The notes below the pieces were generated by a model. The model worked only from the letters and a program-made list of their open reading frames with translations, ran no database searches and was not told where the DNA came from. From the NCBI GenBank assembly GCA_001298545.1, contig LJCX01000026.1:62001-126000 (forward strand): a stretch of DNA of 64,000 bases. The letters run 5' to 3'. A program made the translations under genes and the position numbers. Source of the DNA: Actinobacteria bacterium OV320 (GTDB lineage: Bacteria > Actinomycetota > Actinomycetes > Streptomycetales > Streptomycetaceae). Of the stretch, positions 42,386-50,428 are shown one piece after another (positions within the stretch are counted from its first letter, which is position 1; every line of letters starts with the position of its first letter).

Positions 42386-43552
42386 ATGAACGCGACCACC
42401 CTGCGCGGGTCCCTGCTCGCCGCGCTCGCCTGCCTCCTCGTCGGAGGGTCGTTCACCGCCAACAGCGTCCTCGGCGGCTATCCGTACGCGGGCGGCCAGG
42501 CCCTGCGCTACGGCCTCGCCTGTCTGCTGCTCGTGCCCCTGGTGGGGGCGGGGGCCGGGCACCGGCTGCGCGCGCTCACCCTCCGGCTGTGGCTGCGCCT
42601 GGCGCTGCTCGCGGCCGTCGGGATGGTCGGCTTCAACGTGGCGGTGCTGGCCGCCGAGCGCTCTGCGGAACCCGCCGTCCCCGGCGTCCTCGTGGGCTGC
42701 GCGCCGGTCGTCGTGGCGGTCGTCGTCCCGCTGCTGGAGGGGCGGCGGCCCCGCCGTCCGGTGCTGGTGGGGGCGTCGCTGGTGGCCGTCGGCGCGTTCA
42801 CGGTGCAGGGGTGGGGGCGCACGGACGGCGCGGGTATCGCCTACTCGGTCTGCGCGCTGGCCGGCGAGGTCGGTTTCGCGGTGCTGGCCGTGCCTGTCCT
42901 GCGGGTTCTCGGGCCACGGCTGCTGTCCGCCGCGGTCTGCGCGATCGCCGCGGCCGAGGCCGCCGCGACCGGCCTGCTGCTCGACGGCGGCGCGTGGCTG
43001 CGGCGGCCGGACGGCACGGAGGCCGCCGCCCTGTTGTGGCAGGCGGCCGTCGTCACCGTCGTCGGCTTCGTGTGCTGGTACATGGGCATGCAGCGGATCG
43101 GCGCGGAGCGCGCCACGCTCTTCTCCGGGCTCATCCCGGTGGCGGCCGCCTGCACCGCCCCGCTCGTCGGGACGGGCTCCTACGGCCCCGCCCAGGGCGT
43201 GGGGAGCGCCCTTGTCGGGGCCGGAGTCGCCCTGGGCGCCGGCGTGTTGCGGCGAGCCCCCCGGACGTCAGCGGCTGCCGTCGAGAATCACGCGCTCGAC
43301 GAGCGCCGGGTCGTCGCTCATCGGGCAGTGACCACAGCCGGGCAGCCGCACCAGACGCGCGGCGGGGATGATCTGCTTGGCCCGGACGCCCTGTCGGCGT
43401 ACCAGCAGCCAGTCGCGGGTGCCCCAGCCGAGCGTGACCGGGACGCCGGGGAGGTCGTCGGTGAACCGGACGGTGGCGCCGGCCCGCAGGGTCTGGTCGA
43501 ACCCGGTGGCCCGGGCCAGGGCCAGCGTCTCGGCGACCACGGCCTCGGGTGA
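42386..43552 (+). CDS. EamA/DMT family transporter with long C-terminal extension
   Basis: A 388-residue product. Residues 1-290 form the EamA core with about ten helices (LLVGGSFTANSVLGGYPYAGGQALRYG, WYMGMQRIGAERATLFSGLIPV). The frame then stays open for about 95 residues of polar, Gln/Gly-rich sequence lying antisense over the alpha/beta hydrolase gene (43268-43552). The usual stop near 43265 appears lost. ATG 42386, divergent from the MocR gene and probably controlled by it. Confidence 0.85.
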   Translation: MNATTLRGSLLAALACLLVGGSFTANSVLGGYPYAGGQALRYGLACLLLVPLVGAGAGHRLRALTLRLWLRLALLAAVGMVGFNVAVLAAERSAEPAVPGVLVGCAPVVVAVVVPLLEGRRPRRPVLVGASLVAVGAFTVQGWGRTDGAGIAYSVCALAGEVGFAVLAVPVLRVLGPRLLSAAVCAIAAAEAAATGLLLDGGAWLRRPDGTEAAALLWQAAVVTVVGFVCWYMGMQRIGAERATLFSGLIPVAAACTAPLVGTGSYGPAQGVGSALVGAGVALGAGVLRRAPRTSAAAVENHALDERRVVAHRAVTTAGQPHQTRGGDDLLGPDALSAYQQPVAGAPAERDRDAGEVVGEPDGGAGPQGLVEPGGPGQGQRLGDHGLG

Positions 43553-44098
43553 ACGCCGGCTCGGGCGGGCGTAGATGGTGCTGGTGAGGGCCGTACGGCC
43601 GGCCGCCGTGCTCGCCATCCGCTCGACGAGGGGCAGCGGCATCCGGCGTGCGATCTGCCGCATGGTGAGCAGGACGCCGAAGGCGTAGCGCCGCTCGGCC
43701 TGCGACCAGAACCCGGCGGGCGACAGCGCGGTGACGGACCGTACGAGCTTCTCGCGGCCGAGTTCCAGGGCGAGCAGTCCGCCGAGGGAGTTGCCCGCGA
43801 CATGGGGCCGGTCGAGCTCCAGCGCCTCGCAGAAGGCGGCGAACACGGCGGCCGTGGTGGGCAGGTCGTAGGCCAGTCCGTCCGGCAGGGGAGGGGACAC
43901 GCCGAAGCCGGGCAGGTCCACGGCGATGACCTCGCGCTCGGCGGCCAGGATGTCCACCACCGGGTCCCAGGCCTGCCGGTGGTGTCCGATGCCGTGCAGC
44001 AGGAGCAGCGGCTCGCCCCGGCCCACGCGCGCGTAGGAGACGGTGACGGGCAGCGGGCCACTGGGGGAGGGGACCGTGAAGGAGACGGTGGCGGACAT
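43268..44098 (-). CDS. Alpha/beta hydrolase
   Basis: A 276-residue hydrolase. The oxyanion HG motif is LLLLHGIGHHRQAW, the nucleophile elbow is HVAGNSLGGLLALELG (Ser), an Asp lies in GTRDWLLV, and the catalytic His is in LPGCGHCPMSDDP. It may hydrolyse an ester or a related bond; the substrate is not known. GAGGAG before ATG 44098. The last 285 bp overlap the opposing EamA reading frame. Confidence 0.9.
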   Translation of the reverse strand: MSATVSFTVPSPSGPLPVTVSYARVGRGEPLLLLHGIGHHRQAWDPVVDILAAEREVIAVDLPGFGVSPPLPDGLAYDLPTTAAVFAAFCEALELDRPHVAGNSLGGLLALELGREKLVRSVTALSPAGFWSQAERRYAFGVLLTMRQIARRMPLPLVERMASTAAGRTALTSTIYARPSRRSPEAVVAETLALARATGFDQTLRAGATVRFTDDLPGVPVTLGWGTRDWLLVRRQGVRAKQIIPAARLVRLPGCGHCPMSDDPALVERVILDGSR

Positions 44099-44448
44099 GA
44101 GGAGCTCCTCGACTGGACGGGCCGTGGACCGGCCGGCGGACGCCGTAGACAGCTTGTCAGCAATAGCTACCGACGGGTAGCCCCTGAGGGTGAACCGCAC
44201 GCCCCTCCTCCTCGGGCCTCCTCGAAGCGCCATTTACTAAGCGGGCCTTGCCGGAGTGTCACGAAAACGCGCCCGTACGAACGCGCCGTGAACGCATTTC
44301 TGTCGGACACCTGTCGTCCTCCAGAGGGACCGAGGATTGGTCTTGACCAAGGGTGGGGGCCGCCCTATGGTCGCAGAGAAGTACAACAACCTTTAATAAA
44401 CAAGGGCGCGAAAAACGCCGCCGGACCACGGCGATTGCGGAGGACAGG
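44099..44448. other. 350-bp divergent intergenic region
   Basis: Separates the hydrolase from the GntR gene. It holds the GntR promoter and operator (44337-44371), and a short AT-rich stretch at about 44385-44402. No further gene was seen. Confidence 0.6.
44337..44371 (+). promoter_or_regulatory. Promoter of the GntR gene with a DasR-like (dre) palindrome
   Basis: TTGGTC-TT-GACCAA (44337-44350) is a perfect palindrome apart from the 2-bp centre and is one base from the core of the DasR site TGGTCTAGACCA. The -35 TTGACC (44343-44348) overlaps it, and TATGGT (44366-44371) is the -10 with a 17-bp spacer. Operator over -35 indicates repression. Either DasR itself or the downstream GntR protein may bind. 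Confidence 0.7.
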
Positions 44449-45210
44449 GTGGGGACCACGCAGCTGGAATCGGTACCGGAACCGAAGTACTGGCATCTCA
44501 AGACCGTACTCAGCGAGGCACTCGACTCGGAATTCACCGTGGGCGAGATCCTGCCCAACGAGCGTGACCTGGCCGCCCGCTTCGGCGTCGCCCGCGCCAC
44601 GCTCCGCCAGGCACTGGAGCAGCTCGAACTGGAGGGCCGGCTCCAGCGCCGCCGGGGCGTCGGCACCACCGGCGCCCCGCCGCGGATGGGCGTCGCCGTC
44701 GGCAACGACCAGCAGGTCTGGCCGGGCACGGGCGACGACGCCTGGCAGGCCGTCGACTGCACGCTCGCGACTCCGCCCGCGGTCGTCGCCACCGCCCTGG
44801 AGACCGCGCGCGACCGGGCCGTGCACATCGTGCGCCGCTCACGCGTCTCGCACGGCCAGCCCGTCGCCGCCGAACTGCTCTACATCCCCGTGACGTCGGT
44901 GCCCGACCTCACCGCGATCGACACCCCCTCCGAGGCGGCACGCGCGCGTGCGGTGCTGCGCGAGCTCCAGCGCCTCGAACTGGAGGGCCAGGACCGCGCC
45001 GTGGAACTGGGCTCGGCCCGCGCGGACGACGCACGGGAACTCGACCGCCTCCCGGGCGCCCCCGTCCTCGTCGTCACCACCCGCTTCTTCGCCGGGGGAC
45101 GCACCGCGGCGCTCTCCGTCGCGACCTACCGCGCGGACACCTGCCGACTGACGTTCGGCGCGTCCGGCGGCGTGGAGATACACCACGGCCCGGAGCGCCA
45201 GGCCTCCTGA
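44449..45210 (+). CDS. GntR family regulator, HutC/DasR-like
   Basis: A 253-residue protein. HTH: GEILPNERDLAARFGVARATLRQALEQLELEGRL; then a UTRA-type effector domain with VHIVRRSRVSHGQPVAAELLYIP and TTRFFAGGRTAALSVATYRAD. UTRA proteins bind sugar phosphates and similar ligands. GTG 44449 has GCGGAGG upstream. The DasR-like palindrome in its promoter could reflect autoregulation or membership of the aminosugar regulon. Convergent with a ROK regulator. Confidence 0.92.
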   Translation: MGTTQLESVPEPKYWHLKTVLSEALDSEFTVGEILPNERDLAARFGVARATLRQALEQLELEGRLQRRRGVGTTGAPPRMGVAVGNDQQVWPGTGDDAWQAVDCTLATPPAVVATALETARDRAVHIVRRSRVSHGQPVAAELLYIPVTSVPDLTAIDTPSEAARARAVLRELQRLELEGQDRAVELGSARADDARELDRLPGAPVLVVTTRFFAGGRTAALSVATYRADTCRLTFGASGGVEIHHGPERQAS

Positions 45211-45281
45211 ACACCCGTCCCCCGCGGGCCGGATACGGCAGGCTCCCTGAACGGCCTGCACCCGGCCCACCGGACGGGCAC

Positions 45282-45314
45282 CGCCGCGCCCCGGAACTCC
45301 ACCGGGGCGCGGCG
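45282..45314. terminator. Bidirectional terminator
   Basis: CGCCGCGCCCCGG (45282-45294) pairs perfectly with CCGGGGCGCGGCG (45302-45314) over a 7-nt loop between the convergent GntR and ROK genes. Confidence 0.88.
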
Positions 45315-45335
45315 CGTTTCACCGGTGACGGCAGG

Positions 45336-46493
45336 TCACCGCCGCGCCGTCACGGTCCCCTCAACCGCGAACAACTGCTCCTCGACATGGTCGAGGGCGA
45401 GCCGCAGCGCCCCGGTCGCCACCGCCGCCTCACCGAGCAGCGACAGCGCCACCTTCGGCGGGCGCAGACAGTAGCGCGCCAACTCGTTGCGCAGCGGCTC
45501 CAGCACACCGTCCAGGCCGGCCGCCCAGCCGCCCACCACGACCAGTTCCGGATCGAGCGCCAGGACCAGCGCGGCCACGTCGTGGACGAGCCGCTGGATG
45601 AAACGGTCCACCGCGGCCCGGGCCTGCTGGTCGCCCTCGCGGGCCTGCGCGAACACCTCCGCCACCGCCTGCTCGTCCAGCGGATGCAGCGGCTCGTCCG
45701 TCATGGACAGCAGCGTCTCCGGCGTCACCTCCCGGCCCAGCAGGTGCAGCGCGCCGATCTCCCCGGCCGCCCCGCCGTACCCCCGGTGCAGCCGGCCCCC
45801 GATCAGCGAGCCGGCACCCGGGCTCAGCCCGGCCAGCACGAAGACGACGTCGTCGGACTCGGTGGCCGACCCTTTCCAGTGCTCGGCCACGGCCGCCGCG
45901 TTGGCGTCGTTCTCCACCAGCACCGGACACTTGAAGGAACGGCTCAGCCGCTCACCCAGCCGCAGCCCCGTCCACTCCGGCAGCGCGGTGCCGAGCCGGA
46001 CCGTCCCGTCCGCCTCCACGATCCCGGGCGTGCCGACCCCCACCGCCCGCAGCGAGCTGCGCGGGACGCCCGCCCGGCGGAGCAGCTCGGCGACGGCCGT
46101 ACGCAGCCGCTCCAGCCGTTCGTCCGCCGGTGCCGCCTCGTCGACCTCCTTGGCCTGCGCGCCGAGTATCCGGCCGTCCAGGTCGGCCAGCAGCGCGGCC
46201 ACCCGGTGCGAGCCGATCTCCAGCCCCAGCAGGTGCCCGGCCTCCGCCCGGAACCGGAACCGCCGCGCGGGCCGCCCCTGCCGCCGGGCGACACTCTCGT
46301 CGGCGGCCTTCTCGACGACGAGCCCCGCCCCGATGAGATCCTCGACGACCCCCTCGACGGTCGGCCGGGACAGGCCCGTCACGCGGGTGATCTCCGTGAG
46401 CGTCGCGCAGTCCGCGGCACGCAGCGCGTGCAGCACCACCGCGGAATTGATCCTTCGCAGCAGCGAGGGATCCCCGCCGGTCAGCTGCCCCAA
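45336..46493 (-). CDS. ROK family transcriptional regulator
   Basis: A 385-residue protein: N-terminal winged helix (LRRINSAVVLHALRAADCATLTEITRVTGLSRPTVEGVVEDL) and a C-terminal ROK (sugar-kinase-like) domain with LLGLEIGSHRVAALLADLDG, VGVGTPGIVEADG and VENDANAAAVAEHWKG. The usual ROK zinc motif CxCGxxGCxE is replaced by GALHLLGREVTPETL, so kinase activity or zinc binding is doubtful. A repressor of sugar genes is likely. It faces the GntR gene. Confidence 0.9.
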   Translation of the reverse strand: MGQLTGGDPSLLRRINSAVVLHALRAADCATLTEITRVTGLSRPTVEGVVEDLIGAGLVVEKAADESVARRQGRPARRFRFRAEAGHLLGLEIGSHRVAALLADLDGRILGAQAKEVDEAAPADERLERLRTAVAELLRRAGVPRSSLRAVGVGTPGIVEADGTVRLGTALPEWTGLRLGERLSRSFKCPVLVENDANAAAVAEHWKGSATESDDVVFVLAGLSPGAGSLIGGRLHRGYGGAAGEIGALHLLGREVTPETLLSMTDEPLHPLDEQAVAEVFAQAREGDQQARAAVDRFIQRLVHDVAALVLALDPELVVVGGWAAGLDGVLEPLRNELARYCLRPPKVALSLLGEAAVATGALRLALDHVEEQLFAVEGTVTARR

Positions 46494-46592
46494 CGTCCGT
46501 CCTTCCAGCTCGTGCGCGTGTTGGGCGGATCGTACTCGGCGGGAGGTACCCCGGCGAGTAAGGAATCCGTACCGATATCTACCGGCGCGCGC

Positions 46593-46847
46593 TCACCCCG
46601 GCGCGACGAACCCCGACTCGTACGCCGTGATCACCGCATGCGTCCGGTTGCGTGCCCCGAGCTTCGCCGGCACCGCCCCGGCATGGGACGTGACCGAGAC
46701 CGACCGCAGTTGCCGCTCCGGCGGGATCACCGCGGCGCTGTCGGCCGCCTCCCCGACGAGCTCGATGCCGGACCGCGCCTCCAGCACGGCGCGCAGCCCC
46801 ACCCGTACCAGGGGTTCATCGTCGGCGAGGAGCTCGGTGACCGGCAT
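46593..46847 (-). pseudogene. Response regulator remnant (internal deletion)
   Basis: The 84-codon frame starts like a NarL-type receiver domain (TELLADDEPLVRVGLRAVLEA, then ELVGEAADSAAV), and ends exactly like a LuxR HTH C-terminus (AKLGARNRTHAVITAYESGFVAPG). About 100 residues that should lie between, including the phosphorylated Asp and most of the HTH, are missing. A short degenerate stretch upstream (46861-46960) may be the remains of the partner. Not expected to function. Confidence 0.85.
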
Positions 46848-47014
46848 CCGGCCAGCGTAGATCAGCGCAGGGGCAGCTCTTCCCGCAGCCTCCGGTCCCC
46901 CTCGTCCCGCCAGGTCGCCGACGGCGTCACGGAGAAGCCGGGCGAAGCGATGCCTGAGCCGCGGGCCGGCTGACGGGCCGCCAATTGTCAGTGGTGGCGG
47001 GTTTACTGGAACTC

Positions 47015-47386
47015 ATGGACATCGACAGGTACCTCGGGCCCGGTCACGGTACGACGGCCTTGGTGACCAGTCACGGCCTCGCGTCCGCGGACGCCGCGGT
47101 GCGTCAGGCGCAGGCGGAGCGGTTCCACGAGGAGAAGGAGCACCTGGCCGGGAAACTGACCGTGAGATGGGGAGATCCGTTCCTCGTGGGGCTGCAGACG
47201 GTCCGACTGCGGACCGCGACCGAGGAGATACCCGAGCCCTGGGCCGAGCTGAGCCTGCGGGCGGGGGACGTGTACCTCTGGCGGGCGGCGGAGCACGACC
47301 GCTGGGTGGCCCTGGGCGTCGCCGATCTCGACCCGTGCGACGAGATCCGGCTCCTCCTGGTCGTCACCGAGACCGACCCGCCCTGA
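47015..47386 (+). CDS. Hypothetical protein
   Basis: About 123 residues starting MDIDRYLGPGHGTTALVTSHG, or up to 10 residues longer from GTG 46985. No domain recognised. No signal peptide; mixed charged composition with a possible beta-rich C-terminal half (LLLVVTETD). Codon use fits a real Streptomyces gene. Confidence 0.6.
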   Translation: MDIDRYLGPGHGTTALVTSHGLASADAAVRQAQAERFHEEKEHLAGKLTVRWGDPFLVGLQTVRLRTATEEIPEPWAELSLRAGDVYLWRAAEHDRWVALGVADLDPCDEIRLLLVVTETDPP

Positions 47387-47430
47387 GGCCCCGGTACGCC
47401 GGCCGGGTGCGACGGCCCGGTACGACGTCC

Positions 47431-47976
47431 TCAGTCCGCCGCCGCCACCCGCTGCCGCGCGAACTCCTCCGCCATGGTCGCCGCCGTCCAGTGCGCGTTC
47501 AGCCCGCTGGGATTCGGCAGCACCCACACGCGCGTGTCCCCGATGACCCGCTCCTGCGGGCCCACCGCCGCCTTGCGGTCGTCGAAGGCCGCCCGGTAGG
47601 CGGTCACGCCCACCACCGCCAGCCAGCGGGGCTTCAACCGGGTCACCTTCTGCGCCAGCAGCCGCCCGCCGTCCTGGTACTCCCGCGCCGTGAGCTCGTC
47701 GGCCCGAGCGGTGGCCCTGGCCACCACGTTCGTGATGCCGAGACCGTAGGACAGCAACTCCTGCTGCTCGGCGGGCTTCAGCAGCCTCGGGGTGAAACCG
47801 GACAGGTGCAGCACCGGCCAGAAGCGGTTGCCCGGGCGGGCGAAATGGTGACCGGTCGCCGCCGTCATCAGCCCCGGGTTGATGCCGCAGAACAGCACAC
47901 GCAGGCCGCCCGCGACGACGTCCGGTACGAGACGGTCGCGGGCGGCCTCCAGCTCCGCCTGGGTGAAGCGCGTCAG
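47431..47976 (-). CDS. mug: Mismatch-specific DNA glycosylase (Mug/TDG family)
   Basis: A uracil/thymine DNA glycosylase acting on G:U and G:T mispairs. The family motifs VLFCGINPGLMTAATGHHFARPGNRFW and VLPNPSGLNAHW are intact. The conserved N-terminal TRFTQAELEAARDRL segment lies upstream of the first ATG/GTG start (GTG 47898), so the natural start is probably CTG at 47976, overlapping the purB stop (CTGA) with GGAG at 7 nt. With that start it has 181 residues, as expected. Confidence 0.85.
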   Translation of the reverse strand: MTRFTQAELEAARDRLVPDVVAGGLRVLFCGINPGLMTAATGHHFARPGNRFWPVLHLSGFTPRLLKPAEQQELLSYGLGITNVVARATARADELTAREYQDGGRLLAQKVTRLKPRWLAVVGVTAYRAAFDDRKAAVGPQERVIGDTRVWVLPNPSGLNAHWTAATMAEEFARQRVAAAD

Positions 47977-49415
47977 AGGATCGCTCCAGGGGTGTAACCG
48001 GCGGCCTCGGGACGCTGCTTCACGATCTCCTCGACCCGGCCGACGACCGTGGCCACCTGAGCCGCCGCCGCACCGGTGAAGGACAGCTTGTCGGCCATCA
48101 GCGCGTCCAGCTGGGCACGGTCGAGCGGGAGCCGCTCGTCGGCGGCGAGCTTGTCCAGCAGCTCGTTGCGCTCCGCACCCCGCTCACGCATCGCCAGCGC
48201 CGAGGCGACGGCGTTCTCCTTGATCGCCTCGTGCGCGACCTCACGGCCGACGCCCGCGCGCACCGCGCCCATCAGCACCTTGGTGGTGGCCAGGAACGGC
48301 AGGTAGCGGTCCAGCTCCCGGGCGACGACCGCCGGGAAGGCGCCGAACTCGTCGAGCACCGTCAGGAACGTCTCCAGCAGGCCGTCGAGCGCGAAGAACG
48401 CGTCCGGCAGCGCGACCCGGCGCACCACCGAGCAGGACACGTCGCCCTCGTTCCACTGGTCGCCGGCCAGCTCGCCGGTCATCGACGCGTAGCCGCGCAG
48501 GATGACCATCAGGCCGTTCACGCGCTCGCAGGAGCGGGTGTTCATCTTGTGCGGCATCGCCGAGGAGCCGACCTGGCCGGGCTTGAAGCCCTCGGTCACC
48601 AGCTCGTGCCCGGCCATCAGCCGGATCGTCTTCGCCAGCGAGGAGGGGGCCGCCGCGAGCTGCACCAGCGCGGTGACGACCTCGTAGTCCAGGGACCGCG
48701 GGTAGACCTGGCCGACGGACGTGAACGCCTGCGAGAAGCCCAGGTGACCGGCGATCCGGTCCTCCAGCTCGCTGAGCTTGGCGGCGTCGCCCCCGAGCAG
48801 GTCGAGCATGTCCTGGGCGGTGCCGACCGGGCCCTTGATGCCGCGCAGCGGGTAACGCCCGAGCAGCTCCTCGACGCGGCCGTACGCGACGAGCAGCTCG
48901 TCGGCGGCGGTCGCGAACCGCTTGCCGAGGGTCGTGGCCTGCGCGGCCACGTTGTGGGAGCGCCCGGCCATGACGAGCTCGCCGTACTCGCCGGCCAGCT
49001 TGCCCAGACGTGCCAGCACGGCCACCGCGCGGTCGCGGACGAGCTCCAGCGAGAGCCGGATCTGGAGCTGCTCGACGTTCTCCGTCAGGTCGCGGGACGT
49101 CATGCCCTTGTGGACCTGCTCATGGCCGGCGAGGTCGTTGAACTCCTCGATCCGGGCCTTCACGTCGTGCCGGGTGACCTTCTCGCGCTCGGCGATGGAG
49201 GCCAGGTCGACGGTGTCGAGGACACGCTCGTAGTCGGAGATCGCCGCGTCCGGCACCTCGATCCCGAGGTCCTTCTGAGCCCGCAGCACGGCGAGCCAGA
49301 GCTGACGCTCCAGCTTCACCTTGTGCTCGGGCGACCAGAGCGTGGCGAGTTCGGCGGAGGCGTAGCGTCCGGCGAGCACGTTGGGGATGCGGGGCTTGGC
49401 GGGAGCGGAAGTCAC
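47973..49415 (-). CDS. purB: Adenylosuccinate lyase
   Basis: A 480-residue fumarase/aspartase superfamily enzyme of purine synthesis, splitting SAICAR and adenylosuccinate to release fumarate. The signature GSSAMPHKMNTRSCE is at about residue 285, and GMTSRDLTEN and AGRSHNVAAQATTLGKRF carry active-site residues. Length fits the family. Expressed from its own promoter (49416-49580). Overlaps mug by 4 bp, so the two are probably cotranslated. Confidence 0.95.
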   Translation of the reverse strand: MTSAPAKPRIPNVLAGRYASAELATLWSPEHKVKLERQLWLAVLRAQKDLGIEVPDAAISDYERVLDTVDLASIAEREKVTRHDVKARIEEFNDLAGHEQVHKGMTSRDLTENVEQLQIRLSLELVRDRAVAVLARLGKLAGEYGELVMAGRSHNVAAQATTLGKRFATAADELLVAYGRVEELLGRYPLRGIKGPVGTAQDMLDLLGGDAAKLSELEDRIAGHLGFSQAFTSVGQVYPRSLDYEVVTALVQLAAAPSSLAKTIRLMAGHELVTEGFKPGQVGSSAMPHKMNTRSCERVNGLMVILRGYASMTGELAGDQWNEGDVSCSVVRRVALPDAFFALDGLLETFLTVLDEFGAFPAVVARELDRYLPFLATTKVLMGAVRAGVGREVAHEAIKENAVASALAMRERGAERNELLDKLAADERLPLDRAQLDALMADKLSFTGAAAAQVATVVGRVEEIVKQRPEAAGYTPGAIL

Positions 49416-49580
49416 GTGTACGGATTCTACTGGCGATTCGTGCAGGCCAGCGCCACGGCCCGGTTCGGCGGAACCTACGAGACCGGCGTCACCCCGCCCT
49501 GCCCGCCGGGGCCGCCCCGGCTCCGGCCGCGTGGCCGGTGACTCGCGCCCGCAGGGAACGCGAACGCGAACGGGAGACGC

Positions 49581-50360
49581 CTAGGCCTGGCCCTCGTAAG
49601 GCAGCAGGTCGGGCCGCTTCGGCGGCAGGCCGTCCCCGGAGGACCGGCCGGTCAGCCGGCGGCCTATCCAGGGGAGGAGGTACTGCCGGGCGAACCGCGC
49701 GTCGGCGACGCGGCGGGCGGCCCAGCCCGGAGGCAGGGTGGCCGGCATCGGCGTGTGCCACTCGGTGTCCTCCGGGTCGTGCCCGAGGCCCTGCCAGACC
49801 GCCTCCGCGACCCGGCGGTGGCCCTCCGCCGTCAGGTGCAGCCGGTCGATGTCCCACATGCGCGGGTCGCCGAGGGACGGGGCGCCGTACAGGTCGACGA
49901 CGAGTGCGCCGTGCCGCTCCGCCAGCTCCTCGACATGCACGAACAGCTCCTCCATGCGCGGCCTGAACCGCTCCAGCACCGGCCCCTGCCGACCGGGGCT
50001 GCGCATCAGCACCAGCTCCTTGCAGGCGGGGGTCAGGCGCTCCACGGCTTCCGTCAGCAGGCCCTTGACGCGGCCCATGTCGCACTTGGGGCGCAGGGTG
50101 TCGTTGAGGCCGCCGACCAGGGTGATGACGTCGGCGCCCATCGCGACGGCCACCGGCACCTGCTCCTCGACGATCTGTCCGATCAGCTTGCCGCGCACCG
50201 CCAGGTTGGCGTACCGGAAGCCGGGGGAGCGGGCGGCCATCCGCGCGGCGAGGAGGTCCGCCCAGCCCCGGTAGGAGCCGTCGGGCAGCAGGTCCGACAT
50301 GCCCTCGGTGAAGGAGTCGCCGAGGGCGACCAGGCTGGTGTGTGTGGGATTCGTCTGCAT
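49581..50360 (-). CDS. SGNH/GDSL hydrolase
   Basis: A 259-residue esterase or lipase-like enzyme. Block I GDSFTEG is near residue 14, block III GGLNDTLRP follows, and block V DRLHLTAEGHRRVAEAV supplies the Asp and His. No signal peptide seen, so likely cytoplasmic. Substrate unknown. Its own small transcript lies between purB and the CorC pair. Confidence 0.9.
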   Translation of the reverse strand: MQTNPTHTSLVALGDSFTEGMSDLLPDGSYRGWADLLAARMAARSPGFRYANLAVRGKLIGQIVEEQVPVAVAMGADVITLVGGLNDTLRPKCDMGRVKGLLTEAVERLTPACKELVLMRSPGRQGPVLERFRPRMEELFVHVEELAERHGALVVDLYGAPSLGDPRMWDIDRLHLTAEGHRRVAEAVWQGLGHDPEDTEWHTPMPATLPPGWAARRVADARFARQYLLPWIGRRLTGRSSGDGLPPKRPDLLPYEGQA

Positions 50361-50428
50361 GGCGACATAGATGGTAGCCCGAGTCTCATACCCGGCGGTC
50401 GGTCACCTCCGGCCCCGCCTCCGTGCCC

